A DNA stretch of 64,000 bases from Irpex lacteus (lineage: Eukaryota > Basidiomycota > Agaricomycetes > Polyporales > Irpicaceae), in contig MQVO02000020.1 of the NCBI GenBank assembly GCA_001986395.2, forward strand, positions 574,100-638,099. The letters are read 5' to 3'. Positions 1-12,647 of this stretch are shown here, in pieces (within the stretch, counting starts at the first letter, position 1; each line of letters starts with the position of its first letter). Position numbers and translations under genes: made by a program. Under the pieces are notes generated by a model. It was given only the letters and a program-made list of their open reading frames with translations. It ran no database searches and was not told the origin of the DNA.

Positions 1-389
1 GCAGGTCTGCAACTTCGCAGTCAGCACGCACTCTCGCAACAGTCGCTGTAGCTTTACATACCAATATGCCCGTCCTGTTGGCCGTAAACGTTAGTATCCA
101 GTGGCGAATGAACACAATACAGTTGACGCACAATCACTGGTGTGGACTTGAGCACTAGCTTAGCAGCTGCCTCCGGGTCTTTTGGCAGCTTGTTATGTCC
201 TCCGTGGTGGTGCACAACCGTATGTATCAATGCACCGAAACATACCGCAGCTAGCACGGCCCACACCCAGCTTCGTCGCGCCTGGCGATATCGTGTGCTA
301 CTGGTCGACAAGGCTTCCGCGTCCTGAGAGGCACGCGCATAGTCGCGCTGTGGGAGCAATAGAGTGCTCTTCTCCGTCATTTCGGCCAT
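1..389 (-). CDS. Membrane dipeptidase (peptidase M19), N-terminal part
   Basis: This is the 5' end of a gene that runs off the left edge. The protein opens with a short cytoplasmic segment and one hydrophobic membrane anchor (residues about 42-60, WVWAVLAAVCFGALI), then the conserved LKSTPVI. Two introns can be placed: 75-131 (57 nt) and 7-61 (55 nt). They flank a 13-nt exon at 62-74. Joining the pieces gives the family motif DGHIDL, whose His and Asp belong to the zinc site of renal-dipeptidase-type enzymes. These enzymes cleave dipeptides with one or two zinc ions. The N-terminal anchor suggests a type II membrane enzyme facing the lumen or cell exterior (inference). The rest of the catalytic domain is outside the window, so activity cannot be judged. 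Family assignment rests on a short stretch but the motif fit across two splice junctions is strong. Confidence 0.75.
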
Positions 390-681
390 GCTCGTCGTTT
401 TGCAAGACGGTGGGGTTCAAGTTTGTTTGGGAGGTGAGCCTGAGAAAGGAGGCGAACGGTGCACATGGCCGAAATTATGAGTTCGAGGTTGGTAATCGCT
501 CAAGTGCTTATCATGCAGGAACCGGATGGTGTAATGCGCGTCGTACCCCTGACACCTGCCGACGTCGGCGAGCCCGACTCATGCGTCTCGAAATGAAGCA
601 ACTATATTTGGGAGAGATACAACATACAAAATGACAAAGATATGATACAATGTTCCAACCTAAAGTAACTCAAACAGGGCT

Positions 682-3600
682 CTACCAGAACGCACACCTA
701 TGTTTACATCTCGGTCAGTGAAACGCCATAGGAGCTCCAAGACCTGAACATACCATCCAGAGAAACATTGGCAAAGATTTTCCAAGGAAGTCGCTTGTAT
801 GATCAGTTTGTCCACTTGCTGCTGCACGGTTAGGGCTACATCTGGATTGAAATCACGTCCTGGAAGATGTGTTCAGTTAGCGACACCGAGGTGCACAAAG
901 TTGATGGCGAACCTGAGAGCTTGTGCTGCACGCGATTATATACAGCGAGGGCACGCTCGTTTCGCACTTCAGAAACATCTGCAGGTAACGAAATGTGGAA
1001 TCAATGTTTTATGCCAAGACGAGACGCGTAGTGCCCTTTCTCTCACCATTAAAGATGTCGTTCTCGTCTGCTTTTGTCCTGCGCGGCGGACCTCCGGGAT
1101 GAGCAGCTCCACCAGCTAGTACGTCGTTGGGGCGGTCAGGGTTCATGACTAGCAAATTCATCAACAAGCAAGCGCAATACGAGATGGTGGACCACTCACG
1201 CTCTGCTCTCCGACCATCTCCGTCATTCTGTATCAGCCTCCAGCTAATCAACGGGTCATATACAAACGCCTCGAGTACTGCCATCAGCGACTCCTTGTTG
1301 TCGCGCAGCACCTTCATGCTAATCTCGCACGTATTCCTGAAGCTACCTTCGATACCACTGACTTCCATCGCATGCGTCAACATCCTCGTCAGCCTGAAAG
1401 GAACCTTCTCAGGGAACTTCTCTCGCATCATCGCCACCTCGAAACAGTCACCAAAGTCGATGTGGACGACCTTGCCCGTGCCCTTCTGGAGCATCAAGTT
1501 CGAGGGATGACGATCGCCGAGACCAAGGATGTGTCCCACCATACTGTTGACGGCGAGTGAACGCGTGAAGGTCGTACGACGTTCAAGCCAGTGCTCGGAG
1601 TTGGCAGACTTGAGCCATAGCACGCGATACAGATCCTGACCAGTGGTGTTCTCGAGCGCATACTCGAAGACTTCCATTTTCTGGAGGAGGATGAGAGACT
1701 CGTAGTCGGGTGCCATCTGTAAGTTAAGCGTCAGGTTGTGAATGATTTCCTGTGATAGACATGTCTTACTTGTAACATCAGTCGATATTCGATGTTGATC
1801 AGGACCTTCCTTGAGGCTCTGTACTCCTTGATGAGCTCATGCATCGTGATACTGTCGTTCACCCATCCTATAAGCCCGGCTTGAGGAGCCAGAGGTGTGA
1901 CGGAGAAGCCCTGGATATGCAAACGGCGCTTGAAGCAATCAATGTCGACTGACAGCAAGTTATTCACGAGGCTGAAAAGCTGCATAACTCGCTCATCTTG
2001 CCGAAGGTCCTCGTGGCCTGTAAAATGTGGGTTTGTTTGAAAGACTCGCAAAGTATTGGGCGCAATATACCTTTGAGAAGGAACTGATATTTCTTTCCAT
2101 CACTACCATGGAGAGACAGCTGTCGAGGTCGCTGTTTCGACGGAATGACTGGCAGTCTGGCGGCGAATGACGATATTGTCACAATAGGCTTGCCGCTCTG
2201 GTATGTACCTTCGATCGACCGTGTTAGTACCGGTCAGTGGAAAATGGAAAACTTGTTCACCTGGAACAGCAAGATCGAGGTCCCGCGCCTTCAACAATTC
2301 CGGAGATACGTATTGCAAATCGAGTACGTTCAACGTCGGAAGTTGCTTCTCAATCTTCTTGAAGACCTGCAGTGGATGGGTGAGATACGTATTACTCTGG
2401 TCCAGTGTTCAAGATACTTACGCCATAGTAGATTTCCCACGCCCTCTCAAGATCTCTTGCCTCACCATACCTACGGAATCTCCTGCAAGCTTCGTGCGCT
2501 TCGAGAAGATCGCGACCGAATACCTGTGCAAAGGATGTCTCTCGTGCTGTTGTGGGGCCCTAGTAGATACGGCTATTCAGTCACGTAGTAGAGTCGAAAA
2601 TATCCGCACGATGACATACCTGCTCGAGTAGTGCGTGCAAGGGCTCGAGATGAGCTATCATGCCGTCCGCATTATGGTCGGTGAAGTAAAGGCGAGATGC
2701 TTCTTCGAGGCCTTCGTGCCACATCTCGTGCCACAAAATCGCAACACGTATCAATTCTTGACTGACAAGAAGAGCCTTGCAATTGTATCGTCAACGATTG
2801 TTACAGACGAAAGGCTTGTGGCAAGCATACCTGGTTGACGATAATCGGGCTGTGGTCTCTCATACGGTCCATCATTCCCTGCGCAACGCTTCGTCTAGGT
2901 GCACTGCTTGACTTAGCCGCAACGGTCAACGGATAGATGAGGGCTTGTGGGTGATGTTTGCCGACGTCGGTGAGTAGGCGAGTAATGTTTCGTCGGATGT
3001 TCGCACTGGGTGTCTGGATACGAGCGATGATCTGGGGAATCACTTCCAGCCATGTATCGATCTCAACGTCACTGAAACCCGTGGCCATGGCATGGCTGAC
3101 ATCGTCGTGTGCGCCATATTTGAACCACAGTGTCAACAGACGAAGAGTATCTTGCAGTGTATTGACATTCCGTAGCGATATCGATTTGAAGAAGCCTAGC
3201 GAAAGCTCAGGTACATTATCTCATGACATTGCCAAAGCGACGTACCATTCACTGCCTCGACGATATGCATCGCCAGTTCTTCGCCGGGTAGCTCACTTCT
3301 TCCCTCGGTCTGACTCTCGAGATAACCGACTACATCGAAGTTGGCCAAAGCCCACATGTGCCATGCCTTGTACCACGTAGAGTCGTAGTAGGTAGCCAGC
3401 GAGTATGCGCGTAAAATATCCTTGATCGGTCGCTAATCATATGTTGAGTAACGAGCCCAGCAAAGATGGACTCTGATATATACCTCACTCCAGTCCTCGA
3501 ACATCTCCATCTGCCATTGGCCTTGCTTGAACCAGCAACGAGCAAGAAGTTTCGAAAGGTCTTTCGATTTCTGCCTATTGGAGAACGAGGTGTTCTCGCC

Positions 3601-6600
3601 TGTGTCAGGACGCAAGTCTCGTGACAAACTCTCGGTAAATTTGGCGAGAAATTGTAGACTGTCTGCATGTTGTTCGCCTGCCCACATGCATTTTAAGTGT
3701 GCGTAGACGACATGTGGAGGTGCCCTCGCAGCTGGCTGCAAGTCGCGATACTGGGGCTGAAGCTGTATATGGGTCAGAGGGATCACTACGAGCTATGTAT
3801 TGAAAAATACCTGATTTGGTAGTAACGAGTTGATTGCTTTCTCAGCCAAAGCTAACCTCCCAGACTTGCGGCAGAGGTTAGCGAATTTGATCCACGTAGC
3901 CGCATCATCTTCAGGGCGCAGGACTAGCGCGCGAATCTGAAGGATGCGCTGCCATACCTCCACATCGGGTTGACAAGCCTGTAACCTATCCATGCACGTA
4001 ATCAGTATAGTCATTCCACTCTACTGACCAACCAATTATACCTGTTCATCCACGTTTTGCGCGTCGTTTGTTGACGCTCTGGTTGGTCTGCATGCTGCTT
4101 GTACATAATAACCTCTTCCAGTTCGGAAAGCATCTGTGCTCGTACCATGGTGCTAAACAATAGATGTTGGAGTGATGCTGCATCTAGAGAAGTAGACGAC
4201 TTACTTGTATGATCGCCCGTAACTTTCACCCACCAAGGAGGCGATGTCTGGACCGAGCATATCCCGTGCCTTGGCGATGTGCGAGAGGGCTTTGGGGAAC
4301 TGATTCTGGTGTACACAAGAGATAGCTCGGTAGAATGGTTTGTCAGCGGAATCCGCACGTATTGCAGCGATGTAGTCATCCATCGTGTCCCAATCGTTGA
4401 GAGACCATGCGGCTGCGGCTGCTAGAGGTGCCATGTCTCGTCGCGTGTCATGGCTGACCTTTGCCCAATACCCGTCGACTTGTTGAGCCAGCTGATCCCA
4501 TTCGCCAAGAGCATGCAAGCATTTCATTCGTCCCAGAACAATCGCGGGCGCATCCGGGTCCTCTCGTGCCCTTTTATCGTAAGTGGCAAGTGCTTCCTGC
4601 CACCGGCCGAGTCGCTCGTACCATTCTTCGTGTTTACTGACGTCGTACTTCTCTCGAGCGATGAGAAGAGTTCCCCAGGCTGCGTCATGCTGCTGTAGCT
4701 TCGAGTTGATGCTGATGAGGGCTTCTATAATCGTCGGTGATGTGCCGGTGAAGAATTCGAGCTCCTTGTAGTGCAGAGCCTTGGCGTATGCGTGGAATTT
4801 CTCTGATACATTTCCTAAGGTGCGATTCTCGATCGGTAAAGTCTTCTCCTCGTGTTCCATAAATTCGGCTAGACTCAACAGACGATAAACAAGATCTGCA
4901 GGGGCTATGGGTGACGTCAAGGCGTATTCAATCGAACGAACCAAGTCTTCCTATAAACCAATGTCAGCGCACATAACTGATAGGCGAGGTAATACACACT
5001 TGATACTGATCGTACAACTCCGTCCAACACGACAAGAAGGCAGCGTTGAACAGCTCACGCGCGAGAGGAGTGTGAGCATCAACTAAGCTCATACAAGCCC
5101 GGAGCGCATGGGACGGAGATTCCCTCATGAACTCTACGGAGAGGCGCAACATCCACTCATCCCAGTCTTCTTTGGTCGCGACCTGGGATATATCCCAAGC
5201 TTGCTTCAAGTGCTGTTGGTTCACCACCATCTTCGTCGCTTCCGCTGGAGCCGAGTACTCCGTGGACTTGGCACCGTCAGTATTCCTAGCCGGGTGTCAA
5301 TGGGAAAATAACCGGGAAGAGTGCATATATCGTACAGAAGATCCAAGGCAGAAGAGTCTTGAGGTAGCCGCTCGCCATCGAGTAGCTTCGTGATAAGGTT
5401 GCTGTACTTTGCATGGGAAACACGGTTCCTACGCAGGGCCTGCGAACGAGACTCATACGTTAGCAACACAATATGCGTACCTGGCTTATGTGGCTCATTG
5501 CTCACCTTCTCGACAGTGGGAATGAATACTGCAAAGTCAGAACCCAGCTGTATCACCAAAGCGGAAAGAGTATCCATAACGGCCATTTTCAGCTCGTGAG
5601 ATTGGCAGTTGAGTGCACGAGTTAAGGACAAGACGATCCGTGAGGCGTGATCTGAAAAGTTGACTCGTCTCGTCAGACTCTCAATGGTTTGAGCTGCGGT
5701 CTTTCGAAGAGAGATCGCAGCATCAGGCCGTTCGTAGGTCTTTACGATCACCGGGATGACTAGCTGTAAATACTCTTCGATGTTCGTGCCAAATGTTTGG
5801 AAGGCTTCGAGGATTTTCCTTTGCGTGCTCGCGGTCTTATCGTTGAGCTCTCCGTCGAACGCCTTCAAAAGATGAGGTAGAATCATAGGAAGGTACGGCT
5901 TGAATTCGGCATCGAGGGCCCTCCCTAACGACTCGACCAACGAAACAAGGGGCAGCTGCAACGAAACATTGTCCCACTTGTCTTGGACTAGCTTGAAGAT
6001 AATGCCTGTGTGCATCCGCACATGTTGTTTGATGATACTGACAAGGATGGCGAGCTGCTCAAGGTAGAACACCTGAGTTCGAGCGCCGGATGCTTGAACT
6101 ACCTCCGTGAAAGCTGGTATAATCTATGAAATCGCACAGTCGTATCAGCAATATGCTCTATAGAACATGAGAATAGCCCACTTGAGGTAAGAACGACACG
6201 CATTTCAAGCCTTGTGTCTTGAAGATCGACATGATCGCTTCGATAGCCTTGTGGTGCTGGGTTGTTTGAGACTGGTCGTGGAGAATGCCCAACAGAACGT
6301 TGATGGCGACAGTTTGGTAATAATCATCTGGTGACGATCCCGGGCCAGCTAGAGTCTTGGAAGCAACGGTGTTCGTCAGCGTGGCGTCTGCCAGTTCAGT
6401 TGCAGCTTCCTCTTCCGGTTTGCTCTGGAAACAAGGATACATTAGTCATTCGAGTAAATGCAAATATAGACCGAGCTTTCCACAAGCACGCGGGTCAAAC
6501 GGGCGGATTGACTTACCTTTCGTCGGTATGGATCGAGTGCACCTAGAATACCCAGCACTTTGATCACTTCCCTCTTGACGCTCTGGTTTGTTTCAGTTCG

Positions 6601-9556
6601 GAGAATCCTGCTTAGGACTGGTAGCAATTGTGGATAATCCACCAGGGGTGTTATAACGTATCCCGTACTCGAACAGACTTGTCCGAGGGTGTGCAATGCG
6701 GCATCTCGCTTGACGACGGCGGAGTCAGACAGTCGGGTGATCACGACCTCCATGAGCTCCGGAACATGCGGGAGGACATCCTCACCACCGACGGTCGCGA
6801 GCTCGCCCAAACACATGATTACGTTGGCTGCCACAGTTGCGTTGCTATCAGATGCTTTCTGCAGTAGTAAGCGCATGATCGGGATGGCGTAGGGCTTAAT
6901 AAGTCGCTGAGTCGCGCTGACGAGCCTGGTAAGCAACCGGGTACACTGTTCTCGGTTGCGCCTATAAAGCGCGTCAACTACGTCAAGCGGGTGATAGATA
7001 CGAGAGCGTACGTCACGGTGCTGTACTCGAGCTCAGTGAGAAGCTGAATCAAAGTCTTCCTCAAATTAGGCATAACATATGCGGGGTTGTGCGCAGAAAG
7101 TCGGCCGATGAGTGATACAGCAGCAAGGCGATTCTCAAATGCCTCGTCGTTGAGCGCAATGAACAATGACCGAACATTTTCCGCTTGGGCTAGATGCTTG
7201 TCGAAACGCTCATGCAAAGATGAGAGAACCGCATGACGAATGCTCGATTCTAATAACGTTAGGCTTTGTTAGTATACCTAATGTGAGTGCGTATCTTGTG
7301 TCTCTACACACCTGGATCAGCGATGCCGACTGTGAGAAGCTTGTCAATAAAATCTCCAACAAGCTCAGTAGCATGATTGCTCGCTTGATAGCAAATCGGA
7401 TCCTGATTGAAGAGGTTGCAACACGTGAGTGCAGCCGCAAGACGTATCTGGGGGTTATCGTCCTCGAGATAAGGTAGCGCGTTGTCTGCAACAAATTCGT
7501 TCAAGACATGACCTGTGTTGCGTTGTCAGTACGAGCAACGAGTAAAGAAGAACGTTGGATCAGCAATACCGCTGAAATCAAAACTCCCCAGAACTGACAA
7601 GGCAAGGATAATGATTTCGGGTCTATGTGTAGCAGCGGCTCCCTGAAGCAGCCGTAAAGTGGTCCTATGAGTATTTAATCGCACTCTGACTGCAAGTTGC
7701 ATACCTCAATGGCACTATGATCCCTGGCGATAGAAATAGTGGTTCCAGAGGACTCAGTCCTGAGAATGGCGTTAGGCGGTGCTCCAAGTGGCTTGTAGCC
7801 CTTTCCGCTTAAGATGCCCGAGAGCATGTCCAACAGACGTTCTGGGCCGTATCAGTCACATCACCACGGAGAACCAGATTCGACATACCCTGAATTGTCT
7901 TGAGCAACGGTGGAATATGCTTCGCAATGGCGGCAAGGGCATTGTGCAGAGGCTCGCTCAATTCGCAATCGAACATCAAATCCAACTGGTCGTGCAGCAG
8001 CTTCGTCAAGTTCGGTCCCACTGCAGACGCCAACATGCCGATACACTGGAACATGGGCTCTTCAGATGGCGCGTTCTTTTTCCTGCACAATGAGTGAATC
8101 CTGGAAGTTAATCCGACAGGTTATTGCGAACTTACCCATGCATCTGCAGTCCTTGTTTGATGTGGGACATGATGGCGTCCAAGAAGGGCTTCATCTCGCT
8201 GCCGACAGCGATAGCTACATGACCGATAGCAACGAACGCTATACCAGTCACATTAGAGACTCGATAACCATGAAACGAAAGGTGTTTTACTTACCGAAAC
8301 TCCGCTCAGCCGGCTTGTCCAACATGCCCAGCAGATGCGCCATAGCCTTGTGCAGATGGTGTTCCGCAAATGTCTGCGTGTCATACGCAGCAAGCGTTGG
8401 GATCAGTGTAATGACCATCTTCCGCACATGCGCGTCTCGATGTGTTTTAAACGCCAGGATCTGCTCTGCAGCGTCGAGGAATGTGTCCCCCATGAACTAC
8501 AGCAAGTAATAAAATCCAGCTCTTTGTCAGCACCTTAGACTCTCAATGAAACTCTTCGCGTACCATTCCGCCGCGAAGTAACAATTCGCGGTAGGTAAGT
8601 AGACTTCCGTGTATGACCTCCGGCGGCTGGGTCGTCTTCAGACCATTCTGCGCATCAGAAAGTATCTTGCGCAAATACGGGTTGTTACCATTATCCCTCG
8701 GTTGTCTCTCCCTCTGCGTGACAATAGAAAGGCACGCGGCGAGGAGCTCTGCAGCGCTCTCTCGTACCATGACGCGGGGGTCTCTGAGAGGCACCAGGAT
8801 CTTCTCAAACACTAATCCGATGTGGCCGTGGAAATGGACGGGGTTGTTACGCGCGAGTTCCTTCAGGATGAGCACCCCAGCATGACGAGACATATCCGCT
8901 GCGGAGGATGACGACGAGGACGAAGACGAGGAACCACCGCCGCCTGAGAGCAGCTCGATGGCAGCTTGGACCTCGTAGTCCATGAACCGCTCACCGAACG
9001 CGGCGCCGCCTATGCGGGAGATTTTGCCGAGGGTCTTGGACGCGGCGAGCATGACGTTGACATCGGGGTTGGGGAGCAGGGATTTGGCGTAGTTGAAGAA
9101 ACGGAAGAGGTTCTGCTTTGATTCGAGGTTGCCTTCGCCGTCTCCGTTGACTGGCAGTAGATAATCTAGTAGCAACAGCGTACGAGTTCAAATGTTTGAG
9201 CTCACATGTCAAATGTGTTACAACTACGAAACTCACCAATAGCCAATATCCCACCCAACTTCTCATAGTTAGCCTGACTATGCACCAAATCGAACAGCCT
9301 TCTGTTGATATTGTCGTCCCATTGCTTAGCCGCAGCGTCTGACGTCGTCTCCGACACAATATTCGCAACCTATCAGGAAAACATAGAACATATAGTCAGC
9401 ATCATCACTGTACTTCGTAGAAAGATCAGTAGCACACACATAACGCTGCAACTCCAACGCACTCGCTACCCTCGTTTCTCCACTCTTGCTCTTCAGCCCG
9501 GTGAATATCTGGTCCAGCACGTCTGACGACGAGCCTCCTGGGCCTGTCGTCGCCAT
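682..9556 (-). CDS. TOR1: TOR serine/threonine kinase (PIKK family)
   Basis: This is the central growth-control kinase, catalytic subunit of TORC1 and/or TORC2. In order on the minus strand: HEAT repeats (about 9556-5300), FAT region (about 5230-2800), FRB domain (about 2770-2430, with [19 protein letters not shown]), kinase domain (about 2330-1200) and FATC. The catalytic loop [12 protein letters not shown] and the metal-binding HIDFGDCF are intact. The FRB serine of EEASRLYF, a known rapamycin-resistance position, is present, so rapamycin sensitivity is expected. The start fits the usual N-terminus (MATTGPGG..., then [10 protein letters not shown]). Many short introns interrupt the gene. 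The FATC end is [19 protein letters not shown]; its last four residues plus one base of Trp lie on a 16-nt exon (682-697) after a 56-nt intron (698-753). The 8.9-kb span fits a protein of roughly 2,300 residues, normal for the family. Whether it is the only TOR gene cannot be told from the window. Confidence 0.95.
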
Positions 9557-10137
9557 CTTTGTAATAGCCTACGCTGAGTGAGATGGAAATGAGACACTCA
9601 GGCTACTTATGTCGCGACGACGCAAGCCAAGGTGAATTGAGTGGCAATGCGAGACTGAAGTTGCATATGGATGTGATCTCGCGCAGTGGATGGATCTGAG
9701 TTGTCGCCCGCCGGATCATCAGGCGAGTGCGGTGATTACGGAGCGTAATCTCCGCATATCCGACAAATAAGTATTCTTCGAATTTAAATGTAAAGACGAA
9801 GTGCGACAACCTGTCAGTGGCATCTGGGCAATGGTGGACGACTTCTCTTATTACTGCCTAATTTGGAGAGTGCTTCGGCTCGGAAGTGTCAGTGACGGTG
9901 TTTACGAGCTCTCTTTACTCGGGCCTGGATATCCTAGAGTTGGTGATATTTTATTCGTCTCTCGAGAGTGACTGTCTAAACAATATAAAACGGTAGATCC
10001 AAGTCTAGTTTGTATTTCTAACCAGCCCAATTGAAGAGGAATCGCAGCACAGAGATAAACCTCCCGAATCCCAATAATCAAACTAAAACTTGAAAGCCGC
10101 TGAACCTATTCCCGTAGAAGTCCAGAACTCCGTTTAC
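9557..10137. other. Intergenic: TOR promoter and F-box gene 3' flank
   Basis: About 580 bases separate the F-box stop codon (10138) from the TOR start (9556), both on the minus strand. It must hold the F-box 3' UTR and the TOR promoter. A TATA-like string (aatataaaa) sits near 9980. Short open frames here show no recognisable protein. Confidence 0.5.
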
Positions 10138-12259
10138 TTAAACTACCCTCCACTGCCACCAAGCACCTAGAAAGTTTCAGTTGAGTTGATTCCGCGGAGT
10201 ATGACACGGCGTAGCGTACCTATAGGTTCCCCACGCTGATCGTGGGACGCACCCGTCCACAACCCCAAAATCCCGCACCGCGAACCAATCCCGCCAAGCT
10301 GGACACCTTCACTCGACCACTCGTCGTCTTCCGGATCACCCGCAGGGGACGAATACTGTCACACGCAATCAGCACACAACTCTCTCATCCTGACCATTTC
10401 ATATAACAACTCACCGTACTCCACCTCACGCTCCCATCCGCAATCACACTCACCGTCCCATGTATCCTCCTCGTATCATGCTCCAAATCCCACAACGCCC
10501 CGCCCATCTCGCCTTCAAAATAAATGTCAGGCGTGCGCTCGTGCCCGGGGATCGTCGACGGTGCGTATCCGGTGATCTTCATCGTGAGGGGTACTATGAG
10601 AACGACTTCATCTATCGGCTCGATGTTGCTTCCGAATTCGACGTACTAATTTTGCGTGAGAGGGCACCCAGAGGGAGCGAGAGATCTTCGATACTCACGT
10701 TTTGCGCTGCGAGGGGAAAGAAGGCGAGGTTGGGTGAGGCGTGTGAGTGGGTTGTGGTTAGTGGGGATGTGGAGGGGAGGAGGGGTTTACTCACTGACTA
10801 GGTTGTCGTAATCGAGCCACACAACACAGCGTCTGTCGAAGTATTAGGACTGTTTTAAGAGAGGAAGAGAGAAGAAGTCAACACGCACTGCCAAATACCT
10901 TCGACACCGGCCCAATCTCGTTCATACAGCGACGCTGGATCACTCAGTGGTCGCTCCGGATCCTCGTTATATGGTGGCACCCAAAACCCCGGCCGCAGCG
11001 CGCTCCAACCAGTCAAAGGCGCGAGAATATCGTGGAACACGTCGTCCGAGCGTAAGCAGCTTTCAACCACAACGCGGATAGCAGACAAATGCACCCAATC
11101 CGGATAGACTTTGTCCGCAGAGGGCTCGTAGCTCCTTCGCTCGATCGAAGGCTGGTACTCGTCGTCGTCCTCCGAATACGAGGAAGATGGAGCCGGTACC
11201 CTCGCTGAACCTTCGTCTTTAGGATGAGATTCCACAGGCAAGAAAGGCCCCCAACACCGTCGTACGGATGGATAGTCCATCTGGAAGACCCTCGCCTGGC
11301 ACAATCGCTTGATGAGCTCCCTACGCCCTTCCTTCTTCAACCGAGGCCACTGAAACCTGTCCTTGTACTTCCACCGCCAGTTGTATCCTTCTGCGGGTCC
11401 GTCTGGATGTGTGTTCAGTAGTATCTCGAAACCACATAGCGCTACGAGCTTATGCAGGGCACGCGACTCGTCGCTGTGTATCCATGCTTTGTCGAGTCTA
11501 CTGTGGGCGTAGCGGCAGGGGAGGATGAGGGGTAGGCCGCGTGTGAGAACAGAATGCAGCCAGAAGACGCTTCTTGAGAAGTACTTTCCCCATTCACCTG
11601 AGATTTTGGGGGGAGCGAGAGGCGAGCGTTCGTCTGCTTCCACGAGGGACATGTCTCGAGTGAAAGAATGTCTTGGCTCCATTGGATCTTCGCTGGAAAG
11701 TGCTGAGGAGTGAGGAAGGGGGGCGAGGGTTTCGAACACGGACAGAATAGTTTGAAGCGGCCAAGTGTAGTCTTTGGACACATCCACTTGAACAGTGTCC
11801 GAGCGCTCTTCTGAGCGAAGATGATGTCGCAGAGTACGTGGATCCGGTAACGAGTCTGTGGTTCGAGGCGTGAGCATTATAGAGGCACGAACACGATTTC
11901 TTGTTTCTTCTCCCCAATCGAGAGCGCGGCGAGCCCCTGGTTCAGCAAGTATTTAGCAATGGCATACACATAGGGGATATCCGCCGACCTTCTTTATCCG
12001 CAGTACTAGCGAATGGGTCGTCGAAGGTGGTGAGAAATATGCGGTGCCAAAGGTGATTGTCGTTGGGGTCGTAGACAAATTGGCGCAGACGACGGCATGT
12101 TTGTGCGAAGGATGAGATGGTAGTGAAGTCGCGCTCTATGGCAAGGAAGACGAGGATATCCTCGACAACTTCTAGGGGTAGTGCGAGAACGCCTGCGAGC
12201 ACTGGGTGCATGGCAGCACCTGTGAGAGGCTGGGAGGTCGTTTGAGTACTTGGGAACAA
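10138..12259 (-). CDS. F-box protein of unknown substrate
   Basis: Residues about 27-80 form an F-box (LPLEVVEDILVFLAI, then SSFAQTCRRLRQFVYD and LWHRIFL), the segment that binds Skp1 in SCF ubiquitin ligases. The remaining 500-odd residues are a fungal-type body with no named repeat. The C-terminus reads GLWTGASHDQRGEP then AWWQWRVV-stop, a tail pattern seen in Agaricomycete F-box proteins. Introns checked for phase: 10707-10794 (88 nt) and 10646-10698 (53 nt), flanking an 8-nt exon (10699-10706). Without that exon the frame breaks. A further intron near the end joins EPIG to AWWQ. The start at 12259 is the first ATG of the F-box frame; an internal ATG at about 12211 is possible. The gene is divergent from the carboxylase at 12648, with about 390 bases between. 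The substrate is unknown. Confidence 0.8.
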
Positions 12260-12647
12260 TATTGATGGTATGGTGCGCCGTTCTTGAGTAGGACTGTGGT
12301 TAAGCAGACTTGAAAGGACTTTAGATTATGGAGAGAACATGTTAGAATATGGTAACTTACGAAGACTACAACGAGCATAAGTAGGCGGACGACCTGCGTC
12401 TGCTGGGTGTATCGAGGTAAACCAGGATTATTGACCCCGTCAATACGGCACCGACGGTGGAACCAATAATCTGCTAGGTTTTACGGGCCGAGTTCGTGCG
12501 TTGATCCGTTGTTGGGTGGTAGACGCTGATTTCCCCACATTGGATGATCCAGCCGAGCGCGGTGAGCATAACCTCCATCTCATCCTCCTCTCCCTCTCTC
12601 TTCTTCTCCACAACTCGACCGACGACCTCTGAACCGACTCAAACGAC
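12260..12647. promoter_or_regulatory. Divergent promoter region, F-box gene / MCC alpha
   Basis: About 390 bases lie between two diverging start codons (F-box on minus, carboxylase on plus). No clear TATA box was seen. The carboxylase side is pyrimidine-rich (tcctcctctccctctctcttcttctcc at about 12582-12608), a common core-promoter feature of highly expressed fungal genes. Confidence 0.45.
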
